Assembly: GCA_963969365.1 (NCBI GenBank) | Contig: OZ017747.1 | Location: 1,984,001 to 2,048,000 of the forward strand | DNA from: Asterochloris sp. CNOR1 | Taxonomy: Eukaryota; Chlorophyta; Trebouxiophyceae; Trebouxiales; Trebouxiaceae | Direction: 5' to 3' | Length of the DNA: 64,000 nucleotides | Shown: positions 11,251 through 22,400 of the stretch, piece by piece | Layout: each line of letters begins with the position of its first letter | Position numbering within the stretch: position 1 is the first letter of the stretch | The notes under the pieces: generated by a model | Told to the model about the DNA's origin: nothing | What the model saw: the letters and a program-made list of their open reading frames with translations, nothing else | Database searches by the model: none | Position numbers and translations under genes: made by a program

Positions 11251-14200
11251 ATGGAGGGAGCTGGGGAGGAGATGTCATACTATGCAGTCCTATCTGTGCC
11301 AAAGGATGCACCAGACAACCTGATTTCCCAGGCTTACCGGCGTCTGGCGCAGACATATCACCCAGGTCAGCTCCCCATCACACAGCCTCAATCAGGCTTT
11401 TGGCACATTTGCTCGAGAGGCTTGTGGTATGTGTTCTTGAGCACAGAACTAGAACCTGCAGCACCTGCAGATAAGTGTGTGGAGGAGAGCAGCAAGGAGA
11501 AGGCCCAGGAGCACTTCACACGGGTGCAAGAGGCATATGAGGTTGGACTGCGCACTGTTTACACAGTCTGGCTTGGTGTCTTCCTGCGTCTTGCCTGCTG
11601 CCAGACAGCACTCACAAACAGCTCTCTGGGCATGCAGCCAGCCTCAGCCTGCATGGCCTACTCCTTGCTGTACAGCACTCAACATCCCTGGCTGACTGCC
11701 TCTGCCCACAAGCTTGGTTTTGCCCTTTGTGCACTCTGGAGGCTGTTGTCAGGTGAAGGGTTCTGTGGGCCCCTGATATTGAGCTGAGTGCCCCAGCATC
11801 CTGAGTGCTGCCAACAGACAAGTGCTGCCCAGATTGCCTGCCTCAGCCCACAGGCTGGCTGTGTGCCATCATGCGCAGCCAGTCACCTGCAAGCCCCTGG
11901 CCTCAGCGCTGGCCAGACCGCTGCCGTTGGGGCCCTGCAGGTCCTCAGCGACCCTGTGAAGAGGCAGATCTATGATGTGTATGGCAAGCAGGGTCTCACC
12001 TCCGGCCTGGAGCTCGGGGAACGGCTGCGCACAGCAGACGACATCAAGGCTGAGATGGCCAGCCTGGAGAAGCAGAAGGTCTGTCAGTCAAGGGTTCAAG
12101 TCGACTGCCCTTGTGGTTGGCCAGCTCTGCTGCACGGCCAGGACAGTGATGCAGGGTGGGCAAGCAGCATCTCCATGGGTCGGCCTGCCTGCACTGCTTG
12201 GATCAGAGGGGTTGCTGATGCCCATGGTGCATCACGAGCACTGTGCAAGAGCAGGATTTTGAGGCTGAGATGTTGTCTGCAGTCCATCTTATGTACTACT
12301 TGGTGGCAGCTAGAGACACCCCCAGAGTTTGTGCACCTGCACGCAGAAAGCTGCCCAGCTGGAGGGAGCAGTGGATGCCAGGACTGTGGTAGTGGCCAAA
12401 CTGGATGCCACAGACACCATGGCAGGCATCCTGGAGGCAGCAGACCGGTCTGCTGCCAAGCTGCTGCCCCATTCCCATGCTGATGCAAAGCCAGCAGCCA
12501 CAGGTCAGACATCTGCAGCACAAGGTCTCTGAGTTGCAATGCTTGCTAGACATGCAAGAGCAGTGCAGTCCAGGGCACATGTAGCAGAGGGACTCTGCCT
12601 TGCCGCTGCAGTGAAGCATTGCTGTTGGCCACATCCATTGTGCTTTTTGCTCTTCAATTGCGATGTGTATAAAGCAAGCATAGATCGCACAGCAGGTGCA
12701 CACGAGAGCAGCCTGACGTGCGCTGCTGTGTTGCACTGCTGTGCTACAGGGCTGACTGACCTTCATGTGCCTTCGCCTGAGGTCACAGCCCTGGCTATCA
12801 CCCACAATGCCGCCACCGAGCTCACTGATGGCCTTGCGGGCTTCCTTGGAGGTAAGGCTTGCTTGACTATGCGCTGCAGCCGAGTGCTCAGAGCTGTGTC
12901 CTTTGAAAGGGAAGACTGCTGAGCTTGCCCTGCTGCAGCACCTGCAGTGTGGTGTGCCCATGCATGGCTTGGGCCCTTCTGCTGCAGGGCAGGTGGTTGT
13001 GCAGATGGCCGGCAACCGTGCCACCGGTGGAGGAGGCGCGTTTGTCTTTGGGCTGAGGAGGGCGGACTCCTCTTGGTCCAACTCCAGCCTAGAGGCGACA
13101 GCAGGTGGGGCTGAGTTCCAAACTGAACATCAGTCTCCCTAAAACCTGGGAAGACACATGGCGCTGCCTGCCAACTCACCAAGGAGCTGTCACCAGGCTG
13201 CTCTGAGGAGGGGAGACGGCCTGTCAGCCAGCTCCCTGATCTGTCAGGGTGCCTGTGACCAGCACTTGCTGGAAAAGACGCTCCCTGCAGGGCACAATGT
13301 ACATGTTGAGAGGCACCTGCTTTGAGAGGCACATGCCCTTGCCAGTGTGCAGAATGAGGCTCAGCAAGTGTCATCATGGTGCTGCAGGCATGCGGTCCCT
13401 GCTATCCTTCTCCAACACCCGGGCTCTGTCACTAAACAGCAGCGCAACCATTTCTGGCAGCTACTCCTTTGGCACAGGCTTGGGCCTGCAGGTGAAGCCT
13501 CGTGAATGCCATGACAGCTTATCAGTTTGCTGAGTGCACAGCGCGGTGCAGCCGCTCAGCAAGGCTGGCCCTGTGACGGGCACTGCACCCTGTCTGATAT
13601 GCACAGCATGACAGACAGCATGAGGCTGTGATGGAGCCCTGGCCGCACATGTTGCAATGCATCAGGCCAACTGTTTGAGATGGGCATGCGCCCTGCTGCA
13701 GGTGGGGACATCTAGGCAGCTCAGCAAGAGGTGCCAGGGCGAGCTGACATGGGTGGTCGGCCCGCAAGACAGCCGTGGAGTGGTCCTGGCCGTCAGCAGG
13801 CGGGGGGAGCGCCTCTTCCTTCTGGGCAGGGTGGAGGTGAGCAGTGGGTGCCTGGGTGAACTTGGGAGTGCCTGTAGCTAGCGTATCTTGCAGACTCTGG
13901 ATGGTCAGCTTGATGTGCAGTGACCTGCTGTGTGGGTGTGCCACATGAGCAGCGCGCCTGCTTGTCTTGAGGACTGTGGTGCGGAGGTCTGCATGTGGGC
14001 GGCTCCACCTGATCCCCTGGCATATGCCATGATCACTGCACAGAGGCTCAACGCAACTGGTGCATGCGCCTGCAGGTGGGCGCCTCAACAGGAATCGTGG
14101 CCCGTGCGGTGGTCAAGATCAACCCCAGCGCCAGCCTGCGGTTCAATATGAGGGCAGGCACCGCTGGCATTGAGGCTGAGGTCGGAGTGCTGGCACGCTT

Positions 14201-16404
14201 CTCAGAGTTCAACACCGGCAGCCTGTCCGTAGCAACTGGCCTGCAGGTCAGTGCCAATCAGCTCGACCTCCTGGGCCCATGACAGTGCAGAGCAGCTGTA
14301 CAGGCCAATGCGCTGCATGTCTCAAGGGCCCTGCATGGCAGCCGCCTGAAACGGCACAGCAATCTGGGCTCACATTTTCTGCTGGATGTGCACACCCAGC
14401 ACACCTGCCGCAGAGCCGTTGGGGTGAGCTTGGTGCTCCCTGTTGCATCTTGTAAACCTCGTACTATATTCTGAGATTTGAAGATGAGTGCTGCACCTGC
14501 AGGCCTGGTGACGGGCAGCCAAACATTGAGATCACAGTGTGTTGCTTCTGCACGTGGTTTACAAACAGGTTGTGCTGCCTTGCAGGCGGGCAAGAGCCAT
14601 CCCTGAAGGTGCCTTGTAGTAGTAGAATGCAGCGCGCACTCATGCAAGGCACACTTGTAGCACCTGGAGGCATGCCCAGCTGAGCGCTGCCTCACCTGCA
14701 GGGTGTCTCCCTGAAGGCATCCTTCACGCGCACCTCCCACCGCTTTGACTTCCCCATCCTCCTGTCCCGACAGCTGGACGCCCGCACGGTGGCTGCAGCC
14801 TACCTGCTGCCGCCTGTGGTTGGGCTGACGCTGCAGTTCTGCGTGTGGCGGCCTCTGAGGCGGCGGTGGAACAGCCACCAGGTGAAGCCTTGCTGTGTGA
14901 CGGAGGGGCCACCCCTTCTACCTGCAGTGAGTGTGAGGGTTTGGCGGTTCATTCAGAGGCCAGCCACTCAGCAGCTCTTGTCTGGGGTTGGGCCTCATCT
15001 CAGGAGGTGCAGGGTGCAGACCCCACACCTGTCACGGTTGCCCTGCTGCTGTACAGGCGCTCAAAGCTCGCTCTGAACGCGGAGCAGAGATTGCGGCCAG
15101 CTTGCGTCGAGCTGAGAACGCTCAGCAGCTGATGGTGCCAGTGGCTGCCAGGAGGACGCGTGCGGAGGCCAGCAAGGTCTGCTTCTGCAGGCATCCCCTG
15201 GATGCCCAGCGGGTGACGCCTCACACAGCTTGACACATGTGCAGCAGCCCCATGCAGGGGGAACAATGCAGCGGAGCAGGGAAACCCAAATTTGCCTATG
15301 CGCCAACAGTCTGCAATGCAGCTGGCTCCTGCTTGGGGCCTGGCCAGCTCATCCACACATAGCTCAGAGCTTCTCACTCTTACCCAGCATTGCAGTACCT
15401 GCACTGCTGCAGGATGGCCTGCTCATTTTGTCTGCTAAGTTTGGGACCAAGGAGGCAATTGCTGGGGCGGAGCTGGCAGAGCAGCGGCATAGGCGTGGAG
15501 GCCCCAGCACCAGCGGGTCAGCCTCTGCTGATGGAGCCCCCCAACAGCCAGCCTCCCCTGTGCAGCGCCGCACCCGTCGGCCGACTTGGCAGCCAGGCAA
15601 GCTTTGGAGACCAATGCTGCACACTTCTGAGCTCTGCCAGGGCTGTTGCAAGCACACCTGCAGGATGTGGTGCTCTGCCAGCTACCGATCAATATTGTGT
15701 TCTGCACAGCATGGGGTCCCCATTGACAGAGCAGTTCAGAAGCACTATGTTGCTGACAGCTGAGAGCCTCTCAAGCTATGGCTGAGCTGCAGAGGATGCA
15801 ACTGCTGACCCAGAGGTGGTGGATGAGGATGCCACCGCAGAGGGGCATGCAGCTGCCAGCCCAGCCCCCAATGGCACACCACCTGCCTGGCTAGATGTGA
15901 CAGTTCCCCTGCGGTTCATGGTGGAGCACAGCAAGCTCAAGTTTTATCAGGTGTGCTGACTGCTCAGTGAGCCAAGCTCCTGCCACCACTTGTCATCACT
16001 GCAGAGCTTGCTGCAACTACAGTATGGCTCAAGCATCCTGTTTCATCTGCAGCATTGAGCTGTCCCTGAATGGGTGTTGCTTTGCTGTGCAGGACGTCCC
16101 AAAGGCTGGGCTGATGGGCTTTGCTGACGTTGCACCAGATGCTGCAAAGGTGTTGGTTGTGCACTTCACACATGAGAAGCAGGCCTTCATGGTCACATTG
16201 GATGAGCAGGTAGTTGTTTTCTTGTTCGCATGCTATGGAAGACACATGCTTGCTAACAAAACCTTGAAAACTTGGGTGGTCGTGCAGGAGGGCGCCACAT
16301 TACCTGGCAGCGGTATTGCTGTGCAGGATAGAGTGACAGCTCAGCTCCTCAAGCAGCAAGCTGCAGATCTCAAGACAAGTCTGCAAGGGCAGAGAAGCAG
16401 CTGA
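11251..16404 (+). CDS. DNAJC11: DnaJ homologue subfamily C member 11 (DNAJC11)
   Basis: In animals DNAJC11 works with the mitochondrial MICOS/SAM machinery that shapes cristae. The N-terminal J domain is split by introns: SYYAVLSVPKDAPDNLISQA with YRRLAQTYHP, then EKAQEHFTRVQEAYEV, then QVLSDPVKRQIYDVYGKQGL (about 11937-11995). The HPD motif is interrupted by an intron right after HP, which is followed by GQ in the genomic sequence; the D is presumably supplied by the next exon. The middle exons match the beta-rich part: ATGGGGAFVFGLRR (about 13020-13062), GVSLKASFTRTSHRFDFPIL (14702-14760), and PVVGLTLQFCVWRPLRRRW. The C-terminal DUF3395-type part reads GLLILSAKFGTKEAI, LDVTVPLRFMVEHSKLKFYQ and DVPKAGLMGFADV, closely following the human order. 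The final exon reads EGATLPGSGIAVQD; the stop is placed at 16402-16404. It converges with the next gene, 97 bp away. Confidence 0.85.
14582..14724. repeat. Echo of an exon start in DNAJC11
   Basis: The exon beginning at 14702 (after CTGCAG) carries TCCCTGAAGGCATCCTT at 14708-14724. A shorter degraded copy, TCCCTGAAGGTGCCTT, lies at 14600-14615 in the preceding intron, also about 18 bp after a TGCAG. The spacing is about 108 bp. This is one of the weaker examples. Confidence 0.4.
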
Positions 16405-16501
16405 GCTGATGGCAAGTGTTGCTGTGTGACTGTATCTCTGTGAATTGACAATGCAGTCCTCAGCAGGGCCTGCTCCTGAAATGCTGCTCTTCACAGATCC
16501 T

Positions 16502-18558
16502 CTAGCCTAGCCAAGCCTCTGATTTGTGGTCTCCGCCAGCGCCCACCATGCCACGAGCTGAGATGGTGGCTCGCCCCCACTGCGCTCTGGCTGCCTCAAA
16601 AGCTGTCTCATCCAATTTAGCGCCTGATCCCGCTGCACCCTGCAGCAAAAAAGCGTCAGACACGAGGCCCCAGGTATGGGTGGCCACAGCAGCCTGGCAA
16701 GACACTATCTGCCTCACCTTCCTCCGCTTGAGGCGCTGCCCATCGACAAATGCCTTAAGTTGGTCAATGTCTGCCTGCTGGCTGCTGCAGAAGTGGGAGC
16801 GTTGCTGCACCAGTTCCTGCAGCCAGGGAGACATGCTTGGCCTAAAGCACTGGCTCTTCCAGCCAGCAATTGTTTCAACTCATCACATGTACCTCCACAG
16901 CTAGGTCCACTGATGTACGAGCCCACAGGTTGCTGTAGATCTCCTTCTGCATGCTTCTGTAACAGTCCAACAGGGCTTCGCGCTTCATGCCCAAGATCTC
17001 CCTGCTGCTCCAGCAGGTGCTCTTGGGCGGGTCAGGTTTCCTGCAGGAGGCAGGAACTCATTGCTGCATGCCCCCTGGGGTCCATCACTCTTCGCAACAA
17101 AGAGCAATATCCTGGGCACACACCTCTGGGGCTTGGGGTCTATGAGAGCATCCAGCCCAAAGGGATCTGCTTCTGGGTCAGCATCAGCCTGATCACCCTC
17201 TTCGGCGGGCCTGTCTGCAGGCGGCAGACTGACTGGCTCTGGCAGCCGCGCCTGCACAAGCAGGCACAGCTTGATGTAAAGGACGACCAGCATGCCAGGT
17301 CTGCCACTTGTCACATGAAACCTGGTCTCAGCCTCCACAGGCGGTGTGTGCGGCTGACAAGCTGAGCCACTGCACTGCCAGGAGCTGGTTGCACTGCCTC
17401 TCTAACACACTGTCTGGAGGATGCCATGGCCAAACTGTACAGGACTGGTGTAGCCGTTCCCATTTATTGACAGGCACACCATGTGCCAGGCTGCCACCCG
17501 CGGCGCCAGTCTGCTGCCCACCCTCAGCTACTGTGGCCACTCTCTGGGAGCCAGGCATTCATGAGATTAGGGGCCAGCCTGCTGCCCACCTTGATGTCCT
17601 GCAACGCCTCATCGTCCTCAGGGGTGGCGTCTGGTAGGTGGGACACACTCTCCTTGATGCGCCCAACCACCCTGTTGAACACAAAGCTGTCGTCTGTGTG
17701 CAGCTGGTTGCGGAGGACTGCCCAGATGCCGTACACATCCAGCTGCGCCTTCTCGCGGCTGCCAAAGATCTGCAGGCAGGACCATGAGCTCTGCACCTTG
17801 CATCCACCAGAGCGACTGCGCAGGCATCCAGGTGCATGCAGGGCCTCTTGCCCTGCGCCACCACATGTGGCTCAGCACAGCAGAGTGCAGGATGCACCAA
17901 TGAGCCGGCACGCTTACAGTGCCCCTCACAGATGAAGGAGGCACTGGCCTGGGCATGACAACAGCCCAAGAGAATGATGGCAAGTATCCACGCCAAGGTG
18001 CTTCCCTCAGCAAGGGGCGTCTTGACTGCTGCAGCTGCTATGGGCCAGATAAGCCTCAGTACGTGTTCAAGCTGGTGGTGAGCACCTACATGTGCCAGTT
18101 TGGAGGCTGCTGTGACCAGGCGGAGGTAGGCCTTGCGATTCTCTGGAATCTCAGCCTCAGAGGGGTCTCTCAGGGCAGCTTTCAGTGCCTGCATGAAAAT
18201 CTAGGCGTCGGAGTGCAGATGTGGAACATGCAGGACCAGCTGTGGGCTCTGCAACTCACTTCAAACAGCAGCGGTGCATAAGACTTATCGAGGGCAGCAC
18301 AGTGCTGGTGGAGCAGCTGCAGCAGCAGCTCTGAAGCCTTGTGGAATTTCTTTGGCTCCCCAATGTGTGTAGCAAGCTTGCGCAGAGCGACTGCTAGGTG
18401 GTCAGCTGGTTGCTCTGCAGTCATTGCACTGTTCAAGCTCACACCACACAGGCTTCAGATGCAGACACAGTAGCATGGCTCTTACCTTTCTTTTGGCGCT
18501 TTGCCGGTGGCTCACTGATTTCAGTGCCGGCCTCAGAAGTGAACATGGCCGCGGCCAT
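16502..18558 (-). CDS. Conserved plant/algal protein with DPFGLDALI motif, function unknown
   Basis: Starts at 18558 with MAAAMFTSEAGTEISEPPAK followed by a KRQKK run, a probable nuclear signal. The next exons are helical: LAVALRKLATHIGEPKKFHK with ASELLLQLLHQH, then NRKAYLRLVTAASKLAHVG, then LDVYGIWAVLRNQLHTDDSF with VFNRVVGRIKESVSHLP (about 17745-17640). An acidic linker leads to ADPFGLDALI (about 17175-17145), then REALLDCYRSMQKEIYSNLW (about 16985-16925), a helical exon LQELVQQRSHFCSSQQADID with QRLKRRK, and the end ARGMVGAGGDHKSEAWLG, stop at 16502-16504. I recall a land-plant protein with the same order (ALRKI..PSKF, DDSFVF, DPFGLDALI, basic helix, SWLG end) that is annotated only as unknown. 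Nuclear or nucleolar location is inference from the basic patches. It converges with DNAJC11. Confidence 0.7.
17494..17600. repeat. Echo of a donor site in the DPFGLDALI gene
   Basis: The exon ends at 17590 (minus strand, ATCAAG then GTGGGCAGCAGGCTGG). A copy 69 bp further into the intron reads GTGGGCAGCAGACTGG, with its border at 17521/17522. Here the similarity lies mainly on the intron side of the border. Confidence 0.65.
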
Positions 18559-19457
18559 TTCGCCTGATTTAATGTAACATCTACAATTCCTGTTCAACAG
18601 TGACCATCCACCAGGCTCTGGCGAGCTTCACGTAAATGTAACCATAGAGGTACCATCAGAGGCAGCTGATGATCTGGTGAGTGGGGCTTCTGGGGCTTCG
18701 CAGCCATGCTGTTAGGCCAGGTAGCCATCTCACAGCCTGTCCCTGATCCTGGCTGTGCAGGTGTCCCTGATTGAGAGCTGGGCAGCGTCAGCAGGGGTCG
18801 AGGTGGCCACCTCACAGACGCCAAGTCCCAGGGACTGACAGGCCCTCCTACTAATGCAACCCGCCTACCCCGTAACACATACCTGATAGGCACCAGTTGA
18901 ACACCTCAGCTCACACGAGTAACCCAAGGAATGAGCTCAGCTCATCCAAGCATGTCGATTGGCAGCCCTGCTGCAAAGTCTGCATTGCTGTAGTGCTGAC
19001 AGATGGTTGTGTAGGTGCTGTCTGTGTCTGTACCTTTTCAGAAATTCAAGGCGCCCTTTCATAGTACTGGTGCCTCATGACCCCTGGCAAAGGCTCCTTG
19101 TTTCAAATAGGCAATGAAGTGCTGGAGCTGTGGACCTCTTATTGCTTGCAGCTTGGGTGTATCTGCTTCCCCAGATTTATCTGATGTTGTAACACATCGC
19201 GCGATGTCCACAGTCAAGCATGCAGGCCTGCTCTACTGCATCAAAGCTGGCATAGCGGGCGGCTCTGACTTCCTTGCCATTGACGATGTGCTCCTGGCCA
19301 GTGCAGGTTTTGGGATGCTTGTATTGCCAGGTATGCCCACCCAAACCTGCACATCACCAGTACTGTGAGAGAGCAGCATTCTCTGCAGGGGGAGCTTCAG
19401 CTCCTGCCTGCCAGCATAGGACATCAGGCCTGCCCCTGCGAGATGCAACCCGCTCAG
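18559..19457. other. Intergenic region upstream of the DPFGLDALI gene
   Basis: About 0.9 kb between the start of the DPFGLDALI gene and the last recognised VPS41 exon. It should hold the promoter of the former and the 3' untranslated region of VPS41. A possible extra last VPS41 exon (about 19430-19354, reading RPDVLCWQAGAEAPPAEN) lies in it. Nothing else was recognised. Confidence 0.4.
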
Positions 19458-22400
19458 TCAGTGAGCGCCCACCTTCTCCTCGGCATCGCCTTGCGCATCA
19501 CGCGACTGCCAGGTGCCGCCACCAGCCAGCAGGGGGCCTGGCATGTCATCAGCGCCGGCAGACGCACCAGCGCCCACTGCGTGATCCCACTTCAGCCACT
19601 GCTGCTGGGCGGAGGTGTCTGGGGCCCCTGCCAGGTGGTGGCTGTGGTGCAAGGGCAGCACGAAGAAGGTGTGCATGGAGCGGCGCACCTCAGAGTACAG
19701 CTTCTGCAGGCAGCCATTGGTGCCTCTCAGCCTTTACAACCTTGCGGCTGGATTTGCTTCCCTGCTCCACACAGGCAGGGCACTGCAGGCATGCTGGTGT
19801 CAGGCGCTGGTGAGTCTAGTCTTCACACCTCTGCCGCATCCAGAGGGTGCTGAAGCAAAGCATGCCTCTGAAGCTCCAGGTCACCCAACTCCGTATCAGT
19901 GCAGGCCCAGGTGGAGGAGGGCATGCAGACAGGTAACAGCGCCCAGCTGGCAGCATGGGACTCCTGTGCAATCCCCACCTGGGCCAGCAGCACACAGTCG
20001 GTGTGCAGGATGGTATTGCACCCTTCGCGCAAGCTCGTCTGGGTGCGAAAGTCGGCCACAATCTGCACGATGCGGTCGCGCAGGCGGGCGATGGCCATCC
20101 CCTCAGGGATGCGCCTGATCAGCCGCAGGGGGTTGACATAACCCCCGATGTGGTCTAGAAGGCTGCCTGCACCAGAAGAGGTGCAGGCTTGCAAAGCATC
20201 TGCAGGCACAGGTTGAAGCTGGCACAGATCCTAGCGGAAGGTCCAGGCCTGCACAGCCGGTGACTCGGCAGCAGGCCAGGGCTGGCAGTGCTTGCTGACA
20301 GCAGTGTATGACTCAGTGGCATGAAGCTGCTTGCAGGGGGCAGAGCAATCAGGGCAGCAGGCCTGTGTTCATGTGAGGCGTGTCCTGGAACTGATGCTGA
20401 CATGCTCGGTTGCACCATGGGAACGCTATGTCACTTACCCTTCTGTCTATGGTCACATAGCCCCTAGCACAGCTGCTCTGCAGCAGAGCTTGAGGCTGCC
20501 CCACCTGTCAGGGAGGCGTTGCCCAGGGCCAGGGTTATCAGCAGCTCCCACAGCTCATCATCCCGCTGCATCTGCACAAACTCAATTGCCTGCAGGCAAG
20601 TGATGCAAGGTCTCGAGGAGCACCACGCTGCAGGCACTCAATATTGCTTTAATTAAGAGGCTGCCAGCATGCAACAACAATAGCTGATGCCACAGCTGAT
20701 GCCCCAATACCAGTCCAGACTTGGACACTGTCCCATACAAAGCGCAGTGGGATGGCCAGCAGGCCCCAAGTTGGCAGCAGCACGCCATCACGTGAACTGC
20801 TGCGCCAAGACGCACAGGCAGGGAGACCTACCAGCACAGGCCATCCGCACACCCCAGATCAAGTGCTACCCTCTCAACACGTTCAGCATCCCTGGCGCAC
20901 ACCAAGCCACCGCATCTCTCCAGGCACACGAAAGAGCTGCTCAGTGACGAGGTGCAGGGCCTTGGGCCGGCACCGCCCATGAAACACACAGACCGGCAGC
21001 TCAGGCAACCTCACAGCGGGGAGTGCCACACCTGGCACCCACCTGAGGGATGTTGTTGAGCTGCTCGATGATGAGGTGCAGGGCCTTAGTGGCATTGCCC
21101 ATGCGCCCCAGGATGAAGACCTGCTCGCTGACAAGGCCGCGCGCGGTGCAGATCTCATAGGCCGACTCCAGGGAGTAGGACTGGCTGCTGACCAAGAACT
21201 GCATCAACCGCTTGGCCTCAAACTCCGCAAAGAGCTCCACCTGCAGAAGGGAGGGCCCAAGGCAACTCTGAGCAAGCGCACTTTGCAGACAGCGCCACCT
21301 GCAGGCAGAAGCGGCCGGTTGCAGGTGACAGGGGGCTGCAAACAGGTAGCCTGCAATGAGGGTTCCTGCAAAGGACAGCCTATCAGAAAAGACGCAGCAC
21401 GCCGGCCTCCAGCCAGGCTGCAGAATGCAGAGCAAAAGTGCTGTGAATGCAGCAAGCTTGCAGGTGAATCCACCCCTGAGTGTCAACTGTAACTGCCCAC
21501 CTGCTGATCTGTAAAGTTGGCGGCAACTGCAAACCTGGCTGCAGCTGTCCAAAGTTATTGTGCACCTACTCACCTGCAGGTCCGCAAAGTCAGCTGCGGC
21601 TGTCTGGTCTGCCCTGAACAGCCGGTCCAGGTAATGATGTAGGCGCTTGCGCCACTGCCGCGCCTCAGCGTGGTCGCGTCGCTGCACAGCCTCCTCCTGC
21701 TGCTCCTGCAAGCCATCAGACAGCAAGTTCCTTGATGGGGGGAAGGGCAAAGTGCTACAGCGGCAAGAGTGCCCTATTGATTGTAGCACAGCTTGCATGA
21801 GGCAGCGGGAGTCTATGGCGAAACGCATGCAACAACAGTTCTCCACAAGACAGAGCTCTTGGGGATGCTGATGTGTTCCATGTACTTTCTCAGCCAAGCA
21901 GCATGCACAACAGCATGTGCAGCAAGCATAATTCAGCCCCACCCCAACCTTCCATGCCAGCACCTGAAGCCGCCATCTTCTAGTCAGGCCACCCATACTG
22001 CTGCTCTAACAGACGACCCCACTTCGCAGCATGTCATGTAAGATCACCTGCAGCTTGGCCACCACCACCTGGGGAGGGACCTCATACTGCTGCTCCACCA
22101 GCAGCTGCGTGGCCCGGACCTCGTCGATGGCCATCAGCTGGGGCACATAATCCCCCAGCAGGCGCAGCAGCCCGTGCTCGGCAATGAAGTCAAACACGGC
22201 GGCCTCCCTCTGCTCCAGGTAGATGGCCAGCGCCATCTCATAGTGCCCCTGCAGCTGGTAAAGGTGGGCAGCCACCTGGAGCAGTTCGCTGGTGTTGCCG
22301 CCAGGGGCGCGCATCCTGCAATCAGATAGTACATCCTTGGCCTGCTGCAGGGCAGGCAAGGAATGGGAGGGCATGTTTCTGCAGATAGGACAGATTCTGC

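Noticed and set aside
12088-12115. GGTTCAAGTCGAC resembling a tRNA T-arm box
   Set aside because: No matching acceptor, D or anticodon arms were found around it; it lies inside a DNAJC11 intron.
12296-13081. 261-residue open frame on the minus strand
   Set aside because: Antisense to DNAJC11 and covers several of its introns; no protein-like pattern.
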